In this document: piece by piece, positions 1 to 7,808 of the stretch
How the letters are laid out: every line of letters begins with the position of its first letter
How positions within the stretch are numbered: the stretch's first letter is position 1
Assembly: GCA_031425275.1 (NCBI GenBank)
Contig: JANPJA010000073.1
Span: forward strand, 135,912-199,911
Origin: JAIVGV01 sp031425275
GTDB lineage: Bacteria; Acidobacteriota; Blastocatellia; Pyrinomonadales; Pyrinomonadaceae
Reading direction: 5' to 3'
Length of the DNA: 64,000 nt
Position numbers and translations under genes: made by a program
The notes under the pieces: generated by a model
Database searches by the model: none
Told to the model about the DNA's origin: nothing
Seen by the model: only the letters and a program-made list of their open reading frames with translations

Positions 1-2
1 GC

Positions 3-299
3 AGCAGCGGTGGCGGCGGGATGTTCGGGGCGGGGGGCATGTTCGGCGGCCCCGGCGGCGGCGGCGGCGCGGGCGACAGCCGCTACCAGTTGACGCTGAG
101 CATCAACTTTCAAAACGTCTTCAACCGCGCGAACCTCGGCGCGCCCGTGGGCAACCTGAGTTCGCAGTTGTTCGGCCTGCCGCGCGCGTCAGTCGGCGGC
201 TTCGGCGGCTTCGGCCCCGGCGGCGGCGGCGGCGGCGGCGGCTTTGGCGGCGCGTCGGGCAACCGCAAGATCGATCTGCAAGTCCGCTTCAACTTTTAG
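3..299 (+). CDS. C-terminal end of a TonB-dependent receptor (Oar-like), partial
   Basis: The gene enters from before the window and only its last ~98 residues are visible. The piece has two glycine-rich loops (around 6-75 and 205-265) surrounding strands such as YQLTLSINFQNVFNRANLGA, and it ends in LQVRFNF. A final Phe after alternating hydrophobic residues is the usual end of an outer-membrane beta-barrel. The phrase NFQNVFNRANLG is typical of the large carboxypeptidase-regulatory/TonB-dependent receptors abundant in acidobacteria. It is presumably an outer-membrane transporter or adhesin; the substrate cannot be inferred. A strong terminator follows directly. Confidence 0.7.
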   Translation, partial: SSGGGGMFGAGGMFGGPGGGGGAGDSRYQLTLSINFQNVFNRANLGAPVGNLSSQLFGLPRASVGGFGGFGPGGGGGGGGFGGASGNRKIDLQVRFNF

Positions 300-325
300 C
301 AACTTCCGCCCGGCGGAAGTCGTTT

Positions 326-366
326 ACTGGCAGAGTCGAACCTCCTGCGACTCTGCCAGTTTTTTT
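326..366 (+). terminator. Rho-independent terminator of the receptor gene
   Basis: A perfect 13-bp stem (326-338 with 348-360) is followed by a run of seven T. It sits 27 bases after the receptor stop codon and before the next plus-strand gene. Confidence 0.9.
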
Positions 367-394
367 GCCCGAAAAGAAGGGACGAATTTAGCCG

Positions 395-1207
395 ATGAGA
401 ATCGAGAGACCGTCGCGCCGCCCGCTACTCCTCTTGCCCGCGCTATTGCTGTTGGCCGCCGCGCCCTTCGCCGTGCTGGGACAGGACAAGCCGCCCGCCA
501 AGACCGCGTCGCGGCCGGCCGCGCCCGCGAAGCCCGCCGACCAGCCAGCGGCCGCGATCAAGATGACGCCCGTCACGGCCGCGAGCACGGCCCCGGAGCT
601 GGCGCGCGCGGCCTACGAGTCGCTCGGCGGTGACAGGTTCCGCGATCTCAAAAACATGGTGCTGACCGGCACGCTCGATCTCTACTCGCCGGGGTCGGTG
701 CAATCGCTCGCGGGCACCTTCGGCGTCATCACGGCGGGCGAGCGCATAAGGCAGGAGATGCGCTCGCCCTTCTTCAACGTCTCGGCCATCTACGACGGCG
801 TGCGCAGCTACAGCAGCATCCGCAGCTTCCAGATGCCTCCGCCCTCGAAGTTCGGCCTGCCCGTCTTGTTGAAATCCGCGCAGCCCGGTTACGCGATCTC
901 CGCGCTCCCCGAAAAAGATAAGAAGAAGGAACGCGCCTTCCGCGTCACCGACGCCGAAGGCAACGCGACCGACTTTTACGTGGAGGTGGCGACGGGGCGG
1001 CTCGCGCGCTACGAGATACCGTTCGGCGACGTGACCTTCATCATGGACGTTAAAAGTTACAAGCCGCTCGACGGCGTCTCCGTGCCGTGGAACTTCGTGC
1101 AGAAGCTGGCGACCTCGCAGGGTTCATTCATCGCCGAGTTCAAGGTCAAAGAGGCCAAGCTCAACCAAGACCTGCCGGCCGATGTCTTCGCCATCCCGGA
1201 CAAATAA
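395..1207 (+). CDS. Secreted LolA-like / outer-membrane lipoprotein-sorting-like protein
   Basis: A 270-aa protein with a clear signal peptide (basic start, then a Leu/Ala core ending near LGQ, residues 1-30). A ~30-residue Ala/Pro/Lys linker follows, then a beta-rich domain from about residue 70. The domain begins ELARAAYESLGGDRFRDLKN and contains short strands (VLTGTLDLY, RLARYEIPFGDVTFIMDV, FIAEFKVKEAKLNQDLP). The pattern of '...GG..f..l.tv...G' plus a closing '..d.pad.F.iP' resembles the LolA/LolB-like lipid-carrier fold of many secreted acidobacterial proteins. A periplasmic role in lipid or lipoprotein handling is inferred only. It is convergent with frr and separated from it by a long bidirectional terminator. 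Confidence 0.6.
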   Translation: MRIERPSRRPLLLLPALLLLAAAPFAVLGQDKPPAKTASRPAAPAKPADQPAAAIKMTPVTAASTAPELARAAYESLGGDRFRDLKNMVLTGTLDLYSPGSVQSLAGTFGVITAGERIRQEMRSPFFNVSAIYDGVRSYSSIRSFQMPPPSKFGLPVLLKSAQPGYAISALPEKDKKKERAFRVTDAEGNATDFYVEVATGRLARYEIPFGDVTFIMDVKSYKPLDGVSVPWNFVQKLATSQGSFIAEFKVKEAKLNQDLPADVFAIPDK

Positions 1208-1235
1208 GCGGGCGGGGCGAACGGGCGAAAGGACG

Positions 1236-1294
1236 AAAGTATAAAAGGCGAGGGGGGAGAGTATTCGACTCTCCCCCCTCGCCTTTTATACTTT
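1236..1294. terminator. Bidirectional terminator, 26-bp perfect stem
   Basis: A perfect 26-bp inverted repeat (1236-1261 with 1269-1294) with a 7-base loop. A-rich and T-rich ends give a U tract in both directions. It lies between the convergent LolA-like gene and frr. Confidence 0.9.
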
Positions 1295-1323
1295 TCGCGG
1301 CCGAATTTTTTCCGTCTTCGTTG

Positions 1324-1884
1324 TCAGACGCTCAGTATCTCGGCCTCTTTGTTCTTCGCCAGATCGTCGATGCGGCCGATGAACGTGTTGGTCAGCTTCT
1401 GGATTTCGTCGAGGCCGTCGCGCTCGGCGTCCTCGGAAATCGTCTTGTCTTTGAGCATCTTCTTGAGCCGCTCGTTGGCGTCGCGGCGGATGTTGCGCAC
1501 GGCCGTGCGGTGATCCTCGGCGAACTCGCCCACCTGTTTCGCCAACTGCCGCCGCCGCTCCTCGGTGAGCGAGGGGATCGGCACGCGCACCAGCTTGCCG
1601 TCGTTCGAAGGGTTGAGGCCGAGGTCGGCCGAGCGGATGGCCGCCTCGATGGCCTTGAGCTGCGACACGTCCCACGCCTGCACGGTGATCATCTGCGGCT
1701 CGGGGACGGCGATGGAGGCCATCTGGTTGAGCGGCGTCGGCGTGCCGTAGTAATCGACGACGACCGGGTCGAGCAGACTCACGACGGCCCGCCCCGTCCG
1801 CACGGTCGCGATCTTCTTCTGCAAGTCCTCGACCGCCGCCTCCATCCTCGGCCGCGTGTCCTTGACGACATCCTTCTCGCTCAT
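1324..1884 (-). CDS. frr: Ribosome recycling factor
   Basis: A 186-aa protein, the normal length of RRF (~185). RRF splits post-termination ribosomes together with EF-G. Recognisable blocks are the start MSEKDVVKDTRPRMEAAVED, the conserved VRTGRAVVSLLDPVVVDYYG, PLNQMASIAVPEPQ, and ERRRQLAKQV. The start at 1884 is chosen because it gives the standard N-terminus and has a GGGGAGAG ribosome binding site 5-6 bases upstream. A longer reading adds 21 unrelated residues that run through a repeat array. It is the last gene of the rplM-rpsI-rpsB-tsf-pyrH-frr series, in the standard pyrH-frr order. Confidence 0.97.
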   Translation of the reverse strand: MSEKDVVKDTRPRMEAAVEDLQKKIATVRTGRAVVSLLDPVVVDYYGTPTPLNQMASIAVPEPQMITVQAWDVSQLKAIEAAIRSADLGLNPSNDGKLVRVPIPSLTEERRRQLAKQVGEFAEDHRTAVRNIRRDANERLKKMLKDKTISEDAERDGLDEIQKLTNTFIGRIDDLAKNKEAEILSV

Positions 1885-1896
1885 GTGTCTCTCCCC

Positions 1897-1972
1897 GTAA
1901 ATCGTGACAGGTAAATCGTAACAGGAGAAAACCAAAAACCCGGTCACGGTTTACGGTTCTCCCGTCACGGCT
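1897..1972. repeat. Paired inverted short-repeat arrays between frr and pyrH
   Basis: The left array (1897-1928) repeats a GTAAATCGTGACA / GTAAATCGTAACA unit. The right array (about 1941-1970) carries the inverted form (TCACGGT, TTACGGT, TCACGGC). The right array contains the pyrH stop codon at 1965-1967. It has the same architecture as the other heptamer array pairs in this window but a different unit sequence. Confidence 0.65.
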
Positions 1973-2732
1973 TTTCTGGTCTGTCCATGCACACGGTCGT
2001 GCCGACGCCGACCTCGCCCGTGACGACGCGCAGGATGTTGCCGTGCTCGCGCATGTTGAAGACGATGATCGGCAGGTTGTTCGCCATGCAGGTGGCGATG
2101 GCGGCGGCGTCCATCACTTCGAGCCGCCGCTCCAAAACTTCCTGATAGGTGATGCACTCGAAGCGCGTCGCCCGCGGGTCTTTGACGGGGTCGGCCGAAT
2201 AGACGCCGTCCACCTTCGTCGCCTTGAGGATCACTTCGGCCTTGAGTTCGGCGGCGCGCAGGGCGGCGGCCGAGTCGGTGGTGAAGTACGGGTTGCCCGT
2301 CCCGGCCGCGAGGATGACGACGCGCCCTTTCTCCAAGTGGCGCACCGCGCGGCGGCGGATGAACGGCTCGGCGACCTGCGGGATGTTGATGGCGGAGAGG
2401 ACGCGGGTGTGGACGTTTGTCTTCTCCAAAGCGTCTTGCATGACGACGGCGTTCATCACGGTGGCGAGCATCCCGATGTAGTCGGCGGCGGCGCGATCCA
2501 TGTCGCCCGCGCTCTCCGACACCCCGCGGAAGATGTTGCCGCCGCCCACCACGATGGCGACTTCAACGCCGAGCGCGACGACCGACTTAATCTCTTCGGC
2601 CACCGAGCGCGCGACCCGCACGTCCACGCCGTAGCTCTGCGCGCCCATCAGCGCCTCGCCCGAAAGCTTCAGGAGGATGCGCTTGTACGCGGCCGCGGAC
2701 TTCGGCGTAGTGGTCTGTGCTTCGGCAGTCAT
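1965..2732 (-). CDS. pyrH: UMP kinase
   Basis: A 255-aa amino-acid-kinase-fold UMP kinase (UMP + ATP to UDP + ADP, pyrimidine nucleotide synthesis). Motifs: KRILLKLSGEALMG near residue 17, IVVGGGNIFRG for ATP binding, DYIGMLATVMNAVVMQDAL, the GTGNPYFTTDSAAALRAAEL block, and NNLPIIVFNMREHGNI near the end. A ~16-residue Thr/Ala-rich N-terminal tail is slightly longer than in most homologues. No clear ribosome binding site is visible, because a heptamer array abuts the ATG. The stop codon lies inside the frr-side array. It sits between tsf and frr, the classic order. Confidence 0.97.
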   Translation of the reverse strand: MTAEAQTTTPKSAAAYKRILLKLSGEALMGAQSYGVDVRVARSVAEEIKSVVALGVEVAIVVGGGNIFRGVSESAGDMDRAAADYIGMLATVMNAVVMQDALEKTNVHTRVLSAINIPQVAEPFIRRRAVRHLEKGRVVILAAGTGNPYFTTDSAAALRAAELKAEVILKATKVDGVYSADPVKDPRATRFECITYQEVLERRLEVMDAAAIATCMANNLPIIVFNMREHGNILRVVTGEVGVGTTVCMDRPEKP

Positions 2733-2735
2733 ATC

Positions 2736-2849
2736 GATTGCGGAATGCGGATTTCGGATTGCGGATTGAAGCAGACCTAAGAACTACAAATTCGATGTTT
2801 CGAGTTTGAGTTTCTTAAATCCGCATTCCGCAATCGACAATCCGCAATT
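2736..2849. repeat. Paired inverted heptamer arrays (ATTGCGG family) between pyrH and tsf
   Basis: The left array (2736-2770) has GATTGCGGAATGCGGATTTCGGATTGCGGATT-type units of 7-8 bp. The right array (2817-2849) is its inverse and ends on the tsf stop codon (2848-2850). They are separated by about 46 bp of unrelated AT-rich sequence, so a transcript could fold into one long imperfect hairpin. Confidence 0.85.
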
Positions 2850-3519
2850 AGCCGTTGCCCCCGGCGAGCGCGGCCACCTCGCCGCCGAAGTCGTCGGCGC
2901 GCTTTTCCAGCCCCTCGCCCATCTTGTAGCGGGAGAAGCGGCGCACCGTCACCTTCTCACCCGTGGCGGCGATCTTCTCGTTGAGCAGATCGCCGATGGT
3001 CTTCGCCGGGTCTTTGACGAACGGCTGGTCGAGCAGGACGGCCTCCTCGTAGAACTTGTTCATCCGCCCCTCGACGATCTTGTCGATCACCTGATCGGGC
3101 TTGCTCGCGTTTTTGGGATCGTTTTTGGCCTGCGCGCGCGAAATCTCGCGCTCCTTGTCGAGCACCGAGGCGTCAACCTCATCGCGCGAGACGTAGCGCG
3201 GCTCGGCCGCCGCGACGTGCATGGCGATGTCCTTGACGAGTTGTTGGAACTCGGCGGTGCGCGCGACGAAGTCGGTCTCGCAGTTGACCTCGACGAGGAC
3301 GCCGACCTTGCCGCCCATGTGGATGTAGGAGCCGACGACGCCCTCGGCCGCCACGCGCCCTTCCTTCTTCTTCGCCGAAGCGAGACCGCGCTCGCGCAGC
3401 AGTTGGATGGCCTTCGCCTCGTCGCCTTCGGCCTCGGTGAGCGCACGCTTGCACTCCATCATCCCCGCGCCCGTCTTCTCGCGCAGGCCCTTCACGCCCG
3501 CCGCAGTGATTTCTGCCAT
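2848..3519 (-). CDS. tsf: Elongation factor Ts
   Basis: A 223-aa EF-Ts, the nucleotide exchange factor for EF-Tu. The N-terminal UBA-like domain is textbook: VKGLREKTGAGMMECKRALTEAEGD. It is followed by KAIQLLRERGLASAKKK, then the core with VEVNCETDFVARTAEFQ, which contacts EF-Tu. It is shorter than the E. coli protein (~283 aa), belonging to the compact type with one core subdomain. The ATG at 3519 is preceded by CGAGGAGA at normal spacing. It lies downstream of rpsB as usual, but with a 285-bp gap holding an inverted heptamer pair. Confidence 0.97.
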   Translation of the reverse strand: MAEITAAGVKGLREKTGAGMMECKRALTEAEGDEAKAIQLLRERGLASAKKKEGRVAAEGVVGSYIHMGGKVGVLVEVNCETDFVARTAEFQQLVKDIAMHVAAAEPRYVSRDEVDASVLDKEREISRAQAKNDPKNASKPDQVIDKIVEGRMNKFYEEAVLLDQPFVKDPAKTIGDLLNEKIAATGEKVTVRRFSRYKMGEGLEKRADDFGGEVAALAGGNG

Positions 3520-3539
3520 GACAATCTCCTCGGGATGGC

Positions 3540-3799
3540 TGTCAGTCGTCAGTCGTCAGTCGTCAGTCGTTTGACCGCATTTTGAGATGAATGCTCCGAC
3601 TTAATCAAGTCGCGACGGGTCGAAGACCCGCTGACAACGAACGACCGACAAAGAGCTAAAGTTAAGCGCAGCCCCGGCGGTTGTCCGCTTCTCGGAGACT
3701 GCGCTCGCCGTAGATTGAAAATTTGAATCAGCCGTCAGTTATATGTCCGTCGCCAGTTAACAATCTTTACAACTGACGACTGACGACGGACGACTGACA
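3540..3799. repeat. Paired inverted heptamer arrays (CAGTCGT family) between tsf and rpsB
   Basis: The left array (3540-3571) holds four near-perfect GTCAGTC-type units just upstream of the tsf ribosome binding site. The right array (3770-3799) carries the inverse (ACTGACG/ACGACTG) six bases from the rpsB stop codon. The 200 bp between them contains only small hairpins, such as CGGGTCGAAGACCCG near 3617. No gene was recognised there. Confidence 0.85.
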
Positions 3800-3804
3800 A
3801 ATCT

Positions 3805-4851
3805 TCACTTCGCCGCGCCGACCGACTCGGCGCTCTTCTCCTGCTCGGCCGAAGCTTCGGGGCGTGCCCCGGCTTCGTCGCCCGCGCCGGACGCGCCGGC
3901 GACGGGGGCGTGTGTGCCCGCCTGTGCGGCGTCGCCGGCGGCGGCGGGCTGCTGGCCCGTCTTGCCGAAGCCCTCATTGCCGGGGGCCGAAACCTGCATG
4001 TCGGCCGCGGGAGGCGCGGCGTTCTGCGAGGCGGGCGCGCCCGTGCCCTCTGGCGCGGCGGTGTTGTTGGTGGTGGCGGCGGCGGTCGTCGTCGTCGTGG
4101 CGGGGGGCTGCATGTTGGCGGCGTCCTGCGCCTCGGCCGCGTCGCCGCCCGCGCCTTCGCCGCGGAGCTGCTGGCCTTCGATGACGGCGTCGGCGATGCG
4201 CGAGGCGAAGAGCCGCACGGCCCGCAGCGCGTCGTCGTTGCCGGGGATGACGTAGTCAATGCCTTCGGGCGAGCAGTTCGTATCGACGACGGCGATGATC
4301 GGGATGCCGAGCCGGTTGGCCTCGGCGACCGCGATCTCTTCCTTGCGCACGTCGATGATGAAGAGCGCGTCGGGCAGCCGGTTCATGTTCTTGATCCCGG
4401 CGAAGTTCTTCTCCAGCGTCTCCTGCTCGCGGTCGAGCTTGATGCGCTCCTTCTTGACGAACATGTCGTAGCGGCCGTCGGCGTGCATCGCCTCCAACTC
4501 GCGGAGCCGCTTGATCGACTTCTGCACGGTCTGGAAGTTGGTCAGGAGGCCGCCGAGCCAGCGATGGTTGATGTAGAACTGTTGCGCGCGGGTGGACTCT
4601 TCGCGGATGGCGTCTTGGGCCTGCCGCTTGGTGCCGACGAAGAGGATGGTGCGGCCGCGATCCTCGGAGGTCAGGTTGGTGACGTAACTGATGGCCTCGC
4701 GGAACAGCTTCTGCGTCTTTTGCAGATCGATGATGTTGATGCCGTTGCGCTCGCCGAAAATGTACTCTTTCATCTTCGGATTCCAGCGCCTGACCTGATG
4801 GCCGAAGTGGACGCCGGCTTCCAGAAGTTCTTTCATCGTGACGGAAACCAA
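3805..4851 (-). CDS. rpsB: 30S ribosomal protein S2 with a long Ala/Pro-rich C-terminal tail
   Basis: The first ~232 residues are a standard S2: VTMKELLEAGVHFGHQVRRW, the Lys/Arg-rich RNA-contact segment, HRWLGGLLTNFQTV, PDALFIIDVRKEEIAVAEA, and IVDT-like blocks ending near DAVIEGQQLRGE. Bacterial S2 is usually 230-260 aa, whereas this one is 348. The extra ~115 residues are low-complexity Ala, Pro, Thr, Gly and Glu and look disordered. The start is supported by MVSVTMKELL, which matches family N-termini, and by a GAGGTTTTC sequence upstream. The function of the tail is unknown. Confidence 0.96.
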   Translation of the reverse strand: MVSVTMKELLEAGVHFGHQVRRWNPKMKEYIFGERNGINIIDLQKTQKLFREAISYVTNLTSEDRGRTILFVGTKRQAQDAIREESTRAQQFYINHRWLGGLLTNFQTVQKSIKRLRELEAMHADGRYDMFVKKERIKLDREQETLEKNFAGIKNMNRLPDALFIIDVRKEEIAVAEANRLGIPIIAVVDTNCSPEGIDYVIPGNDDALRAVRLFASRIADAVIEGQQLRGEGAGGDAAEAQDAANMQPPATTTTTAAATTNNTAAPEGTGAPASQNAAPPAADMQVSAPGNEGFGKTGQQPAAAGDAAQAGTHAPVAGASGAGDEAGARPEASAEQEKSAESVGAAK

Positions 4852-4952
4852 AAGAAAACCTCCTCAGTTGATCGGTTTATGTACTCGCCGCCGCCGTTCG
4901 ACTCCTCGTGTGGGAGTGCAACCAACCCGGACAGACGACAATGGATTCGTGC

Positions 4953-5047
4953 GATTGCGGAATGCGGATTTCGGATTGCGGATTAAAGCAAAAGAATGCG
5001 GTTGAGATTTTGTTAAATCCGCAATCCGCATTCCGTAATCCAAAATC
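4953..5047. repeat. Paired inverted heptamer arrays (ATTGCGG family) between rpsB and rpsI
   Basis: The left array (4953-4986) is almost identical to the copy upstream of pyrH at 2736. The right array (5015-5047) is its inverse and ends four bases before the rpsI stop codon. Only ~28 bp lies between them, so this is the tightest hairpin of the set. Confidence 0.85.
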
Positions 5048-5050
5048 GGT

Positions 5051-5449
5051 TTAGCGCTTGGAGAACTGGAAGCGCTTGCGCGCGCCCTTCTGCCCGTACT
5101 TCTTGCGCTCCTTGATGCGCGGGTCGCGCGTGACCAGCCCCGCGTGCTTTAAGGCCGGGCGCAGGTCGATGTTGAACTCCATGAGGGCGCGCGTGATGCC
5201 GTGCCGGACGGCCCCGGCCTGACCGGCCGGCCCGCCGCCCGCGACGTTGACGAGGATGTCGAACTTGCTCGCCGTCTCCGTCAGGTGCAGCGGCTGCTCG
5301 ATGACCATGCGCAGGGCTTGATTCGGGAAGTACACCGCGAACTCCCTGCGGTTGATCACGATGTTGCCGGTGCCGGGGCGCAGGTAAACGCGCGCCGTCG
5401 AGGTCTTGCGCCGTCCCGTCCCGTAAAACTCGTTCTTATTCTCAGCCAC
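5051..5449 (-). CDS. rpsI: 30S ribosomal protein S9
   Basis: A 132-aa S9 with the standard start (EFYGTGRRKTSTARVYLRPG), the GGGPAGQAGAVRHGITRAL block, and the essential basic C-terminus GARKRFQFSKR that reaches the P-site tRNA. It follows rplM by 36 bp, the near-universal L13-S9 pairing, so it is certainly co-transcribed with it. A GA-rich site (AACTAGAAGATC) precedes the start. Confidence 0.98.
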   Translation of the reverse strand: MAENKNEFYGTGRRKTSTARVYLRPGTGNIVINRREFAVYFPNQALRMVIEQPLHLTETASKFDILVNVAGGGPAGQAGAVRHGITRALMEFNIDLRPALKHAGLVTRDPRIKERKKYGQKGARKRFQFSKR

Positions 5450-5485
5450 GATCTTCTAGTTCCTTAAAATTACTTCGGGTGAAAG

Positions 5486-5953
5486 TTACTCGGCTTCGCG
5501 CGCGGCCTTCGCGCGCGGGTCGAGGGCGAGGGCGAGGGGGCGTTGCGCCCCGTGCGGGTGGTCGCCGCCGCCATAGACCTTGAGCTTCTTCGCCATCGCC
5601 TTGCCCAGCTTGTTCTTGGGGAGCATCCCCTTGATGGCGATTTCGAGCACGCGCTCGGGGTGCTTCTCGAACTGCTCTTTGACCGAAACGGCGCGCAAGC
5701 CGCCGGGGTAGAGCGTGTGCCGGTAATAGACCTTCTGCTCGGCCTTCGAGCCTTTGAAGACGGCCTGCTTGGCGTTGATGACGACGACGTGATCGCCCGT
5801 GTCGATGAACGGCGTGTATTGCGGCTTGTTCTTGCCGGTCAAAACGCGCGCGACTTCGGTGGCGAGACGCCCCACGGTCTGGCCCGCCGCGTCCACGACG
5901 TACCACTTGCGATTCTCTGAAAGGCCCTGCCCGCTCGGAAATGTTGTTGACAT
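5486..5953 (-). CDS. rplM: 50S ribosomal protein L13
   Basis: A 155-aa L13, an early-assembly 23S rRNA binding protein. Conserved blocks: RKWYVVDAAGQTVGRLATEV, PQYTPFIDTGDHVVVINA, KVYYRHTLYPGGLR, and AIKGMLPKNKLGKAMAKKLK. The start at 5953 is preferred over one 17 codons upstream because the extra residues are Arg/Ser-rich and unlike the family, and an AGAGAG site lies upstream. It is the first gene of the minus-strand translation cluster, so a promoter should lie within 5954-6120. Confidence 0.96.
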   Translation of the reverse strand: MSTTFPSGQGLSENRKWYVVDAAGQTVGRLATEVARVLTGKNKPQYTPFIDTGDHVVVINAKQAVFKGSKAEQKVYYRHTLYPGGLRAVSVKEQFEKHPERVLEIAIKGMLPKNKLGKAMAKKLKVYGGGDHPHGAQRPLALALDPRAKAAREAE

Positions 5954-6126
5954 AGCTGACTCTCTGGGAAAATAGCGTCTAGAACGCGAACGGCTAGAAT
6001 ACAAAAGGGCTTAAAACTATGTCAAGCCGCGCGGGCGTCGTGCGGCCCGCTAAACTCGACGCAGTGTTAATGATAGCCGCGCCGGATATGGGCTGACGAC
6101 GGTTGGCCGATGTCCCTCGCACCCGC

Positions 6127-6166
6127 AAAAAAGAGGGCCGCGTGGTTGATGAACCGCGCGGCCCTC
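6127..6166 (-). terminator. Terminator of the M48 peptidase gene
   Basis: Read on the minus strand, a 10-bp GC stem (6157-6166 with 6133-6142) is followed by six U (A run at 6127-6132). It lies 27 bases after the protease stop codon. Confidence 0.85.
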
Positions 6167-6193
6167 CCGTCATGTTTCTCTCAAACCCCGGCG

Positions 6194-7453
6194 TCAGTTG
6201 TTGATGTCGGACGGCGGGTCGGCGGGCTTCTCGGTCGGCCCGGTGTTCGGGTTGCTGCGTTTGAGCGTGGGCCGCTCGTCCTTCGGCGGTGTGGTGGTCG
6301 TCGTGCCGTCGTCGGCGGCGGGCTGGCGTCGCTTGAGCGTCGGGCGGCGCTCGCCGCTGTCGCCGCCGTCGCCCCCGGCCAGATCGCCCGAGGTCGAGAC
6401 CTTCGAGTTCGACAGCCGCCGCATCCGGTTCTTCACGCGCTGGAACTCCGAAGTCGAGACGACGTACTCGTCGCGTTCGGGGAAGCGCGCGACCAATGCC
6501 TTCGACGCTTCGAGCCGGTCAATCGATTGCGGGTGCGACCCGAAAGTCTTGGCGAAGAAGCCGGGCTTCTTCTTATTCTGCGAGGCCAGCTTCTCGAACA
6601 TCGTGGACATCGCGCCCGGGTCGTAGCCGGCGGCGTAGAGGTACTGGACGCCGAGCTTGTCGGCCTCGCGCTCGGCGTCGCGCGAGAACATGGCGAAGCC
6701 CGCGCCTAAGCCCAGACCCGCGCCGTTCTGGAGGATCGCGCCCGGTATGCCGCCGAGGAAAATGGAGCCGGCGATGAGTCCGACCTGCGCGAGCATCCCC
6801 TTGGCCTGCGTCTCGACGGCGTGACGGGCCGTGACGTGCGCGATCTCGTGCGCCATCACGCCCGCGACCTCCGCCTCGCTGTCGGCGGCGAGGATGAGTC
6901 CCTTGTTGACGTAGAAGAAGCCGCCGGGCAGCGCGAAGGCGTTGACCTCGTCGGAATCCACCACCTTGATGGTGAAGGGAATCTTCGCGTCCGAGTGGAG
7001 GACGACGTTCTGGCCGACGCGATTGATGTACTCGGTGATGATGGGATCGTCGATGAGCTTGGCCTGCCGGTCGATGTCGGCGGAGAGCTGGCGGCCCATC
7101 TTGACCTCGTCTTCGACCGACTTGCTGAGCTTGGCGAAGAGGCCGCTGTTGAGCTTGCGCTTGCCGATGAGAGCCGGGTTCTCGTCGGTCGAGAGCGGCT
7201 TGCCGACAGTCTTCTGGGCGTTGGCGACGGCCTCGGCCTTGCGCTTGACCTCCCACTCGGCCAGCTCCCGCTTCTCGCGCTCTTCCTTCTCCGCCTTCTC
7301 GCGCTCCTTCCGGGCCTCTTTAGACTCGGCGGCGGGCGCGGCGGACGGCTGTTGCTTCTTCTCCTGCGCGGCGACGCCGAGCGTCGAGCCGGCCGAGAGG
7401 CCGAGGACGAGTGCGAGCGCGAGGGCGCCGCGGCGTGAGAGGTGGCTGAACAT
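6194..7453 (-). CDS. Secreted M48 family metalloprotease
   Basis: A 419-aa periplasmic zinc protease of the M48/BepA-like group, probably in envelope protein quality control (inferred from the family). The signal peptide is MFSHLSRRGALALALVLGLS to about residue 27. A highly charged Lys/Glu coiled-coil stretch follows (about 35-75). The catalytic helix VMAHEIAHVTARHA carries HEIAH, and the third ligand lies in READKLGVQYL. The C-terminal tail of ~80 residues is low-complexity with two copies of RPTLKR. The start at 7453 is chosen because it begins the signal peptide; an upstream reading adds 49 Arg-rich residues. It is divergent from the large ATPase gene. Confidence 0.88.
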   Translation of the reverse strand: MFSHLSRRGALALALVLGLSAGSTLGVAAQEKKQQPSAAPAAESKEARKEREKAEKEEREKRELAEWEVKRKAEAVANAQKTVGKPLSTDENPALIGKRKLNSGLFAKLSKSVEDEVKMGRQLSADIDRQAKLIDDPIITEYINRVGQNVVLHSDAKIPFTIKVVDSDEVNAFALPGGFFYVNKGLILAADSEAEVAGVMAHEIAHVTARHAVETQAKGMLAQVGLIAGSIFLGGIPGAILQNGAGLGLGAGFAMFSRDAEREADKLGVQYLYAAGYDPGAMSTMFEKLASQNKKKPGFFAKTFGSHPQSIDRLEASKALVARFPERDEYVVSTSEFQRVKNRMRRLSNSKVSTSGDLAGGDGGDSGERRPTLKRRQPAADDGTTTTTPPKDERPTLKRSNPNTGPTEKPADPPSDINN

Positions 7454-7808
7454 GTCGGTAAATCTCCGCAGTCTTAGTAGGGTGAAAACTCGGCCGCAGG
7501 GGAGAGCGCGTCCCGGACGAATCCGACGAACTTTCCGTGCTGAGGGTAACACTTTTGATGCGACCTTGGCGGAAGTGGTTGCGCCGGGGCGGGCGGGCAC
7601 GCGGGCGAAATATCACGCCGGCGGGGCCGTCTCCCGCCCACTCCTGTTCTGTGCTGAAACGCTTGCCGGCGATTATAGCAGCGCGCCGGGGAAAGTATAG
7701 GTTTACGCCCCGTCGCGCGGCGTGATAGATTCAAAAGTGTCCGCACTCGCCCCGCCCCAAGGGGTCTCACCGCGCGGGCCGCACTCCTTTTTTTTTATTG
7801 CCGTAGTA
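7454..7808. other. Divergent intergenic region
   Basis: A 355-bp gap between the M48 gene (minus) and the large ATPase gene (plus). It must hold both promoters, but I could not pick convincing -35/-10 pairs. It contains no heptamer arrays. In-frame extensions of both neighbours into this region look non-coding. Confidence 0.5.

Noticed and set aside
7722..7808. N-terminal 29-codon extension of the large ATPase
   Set aside because: The residues do not resemble the family start and contain a poly-T tract; Met at 7809 precedes the conserved KIRDF block.
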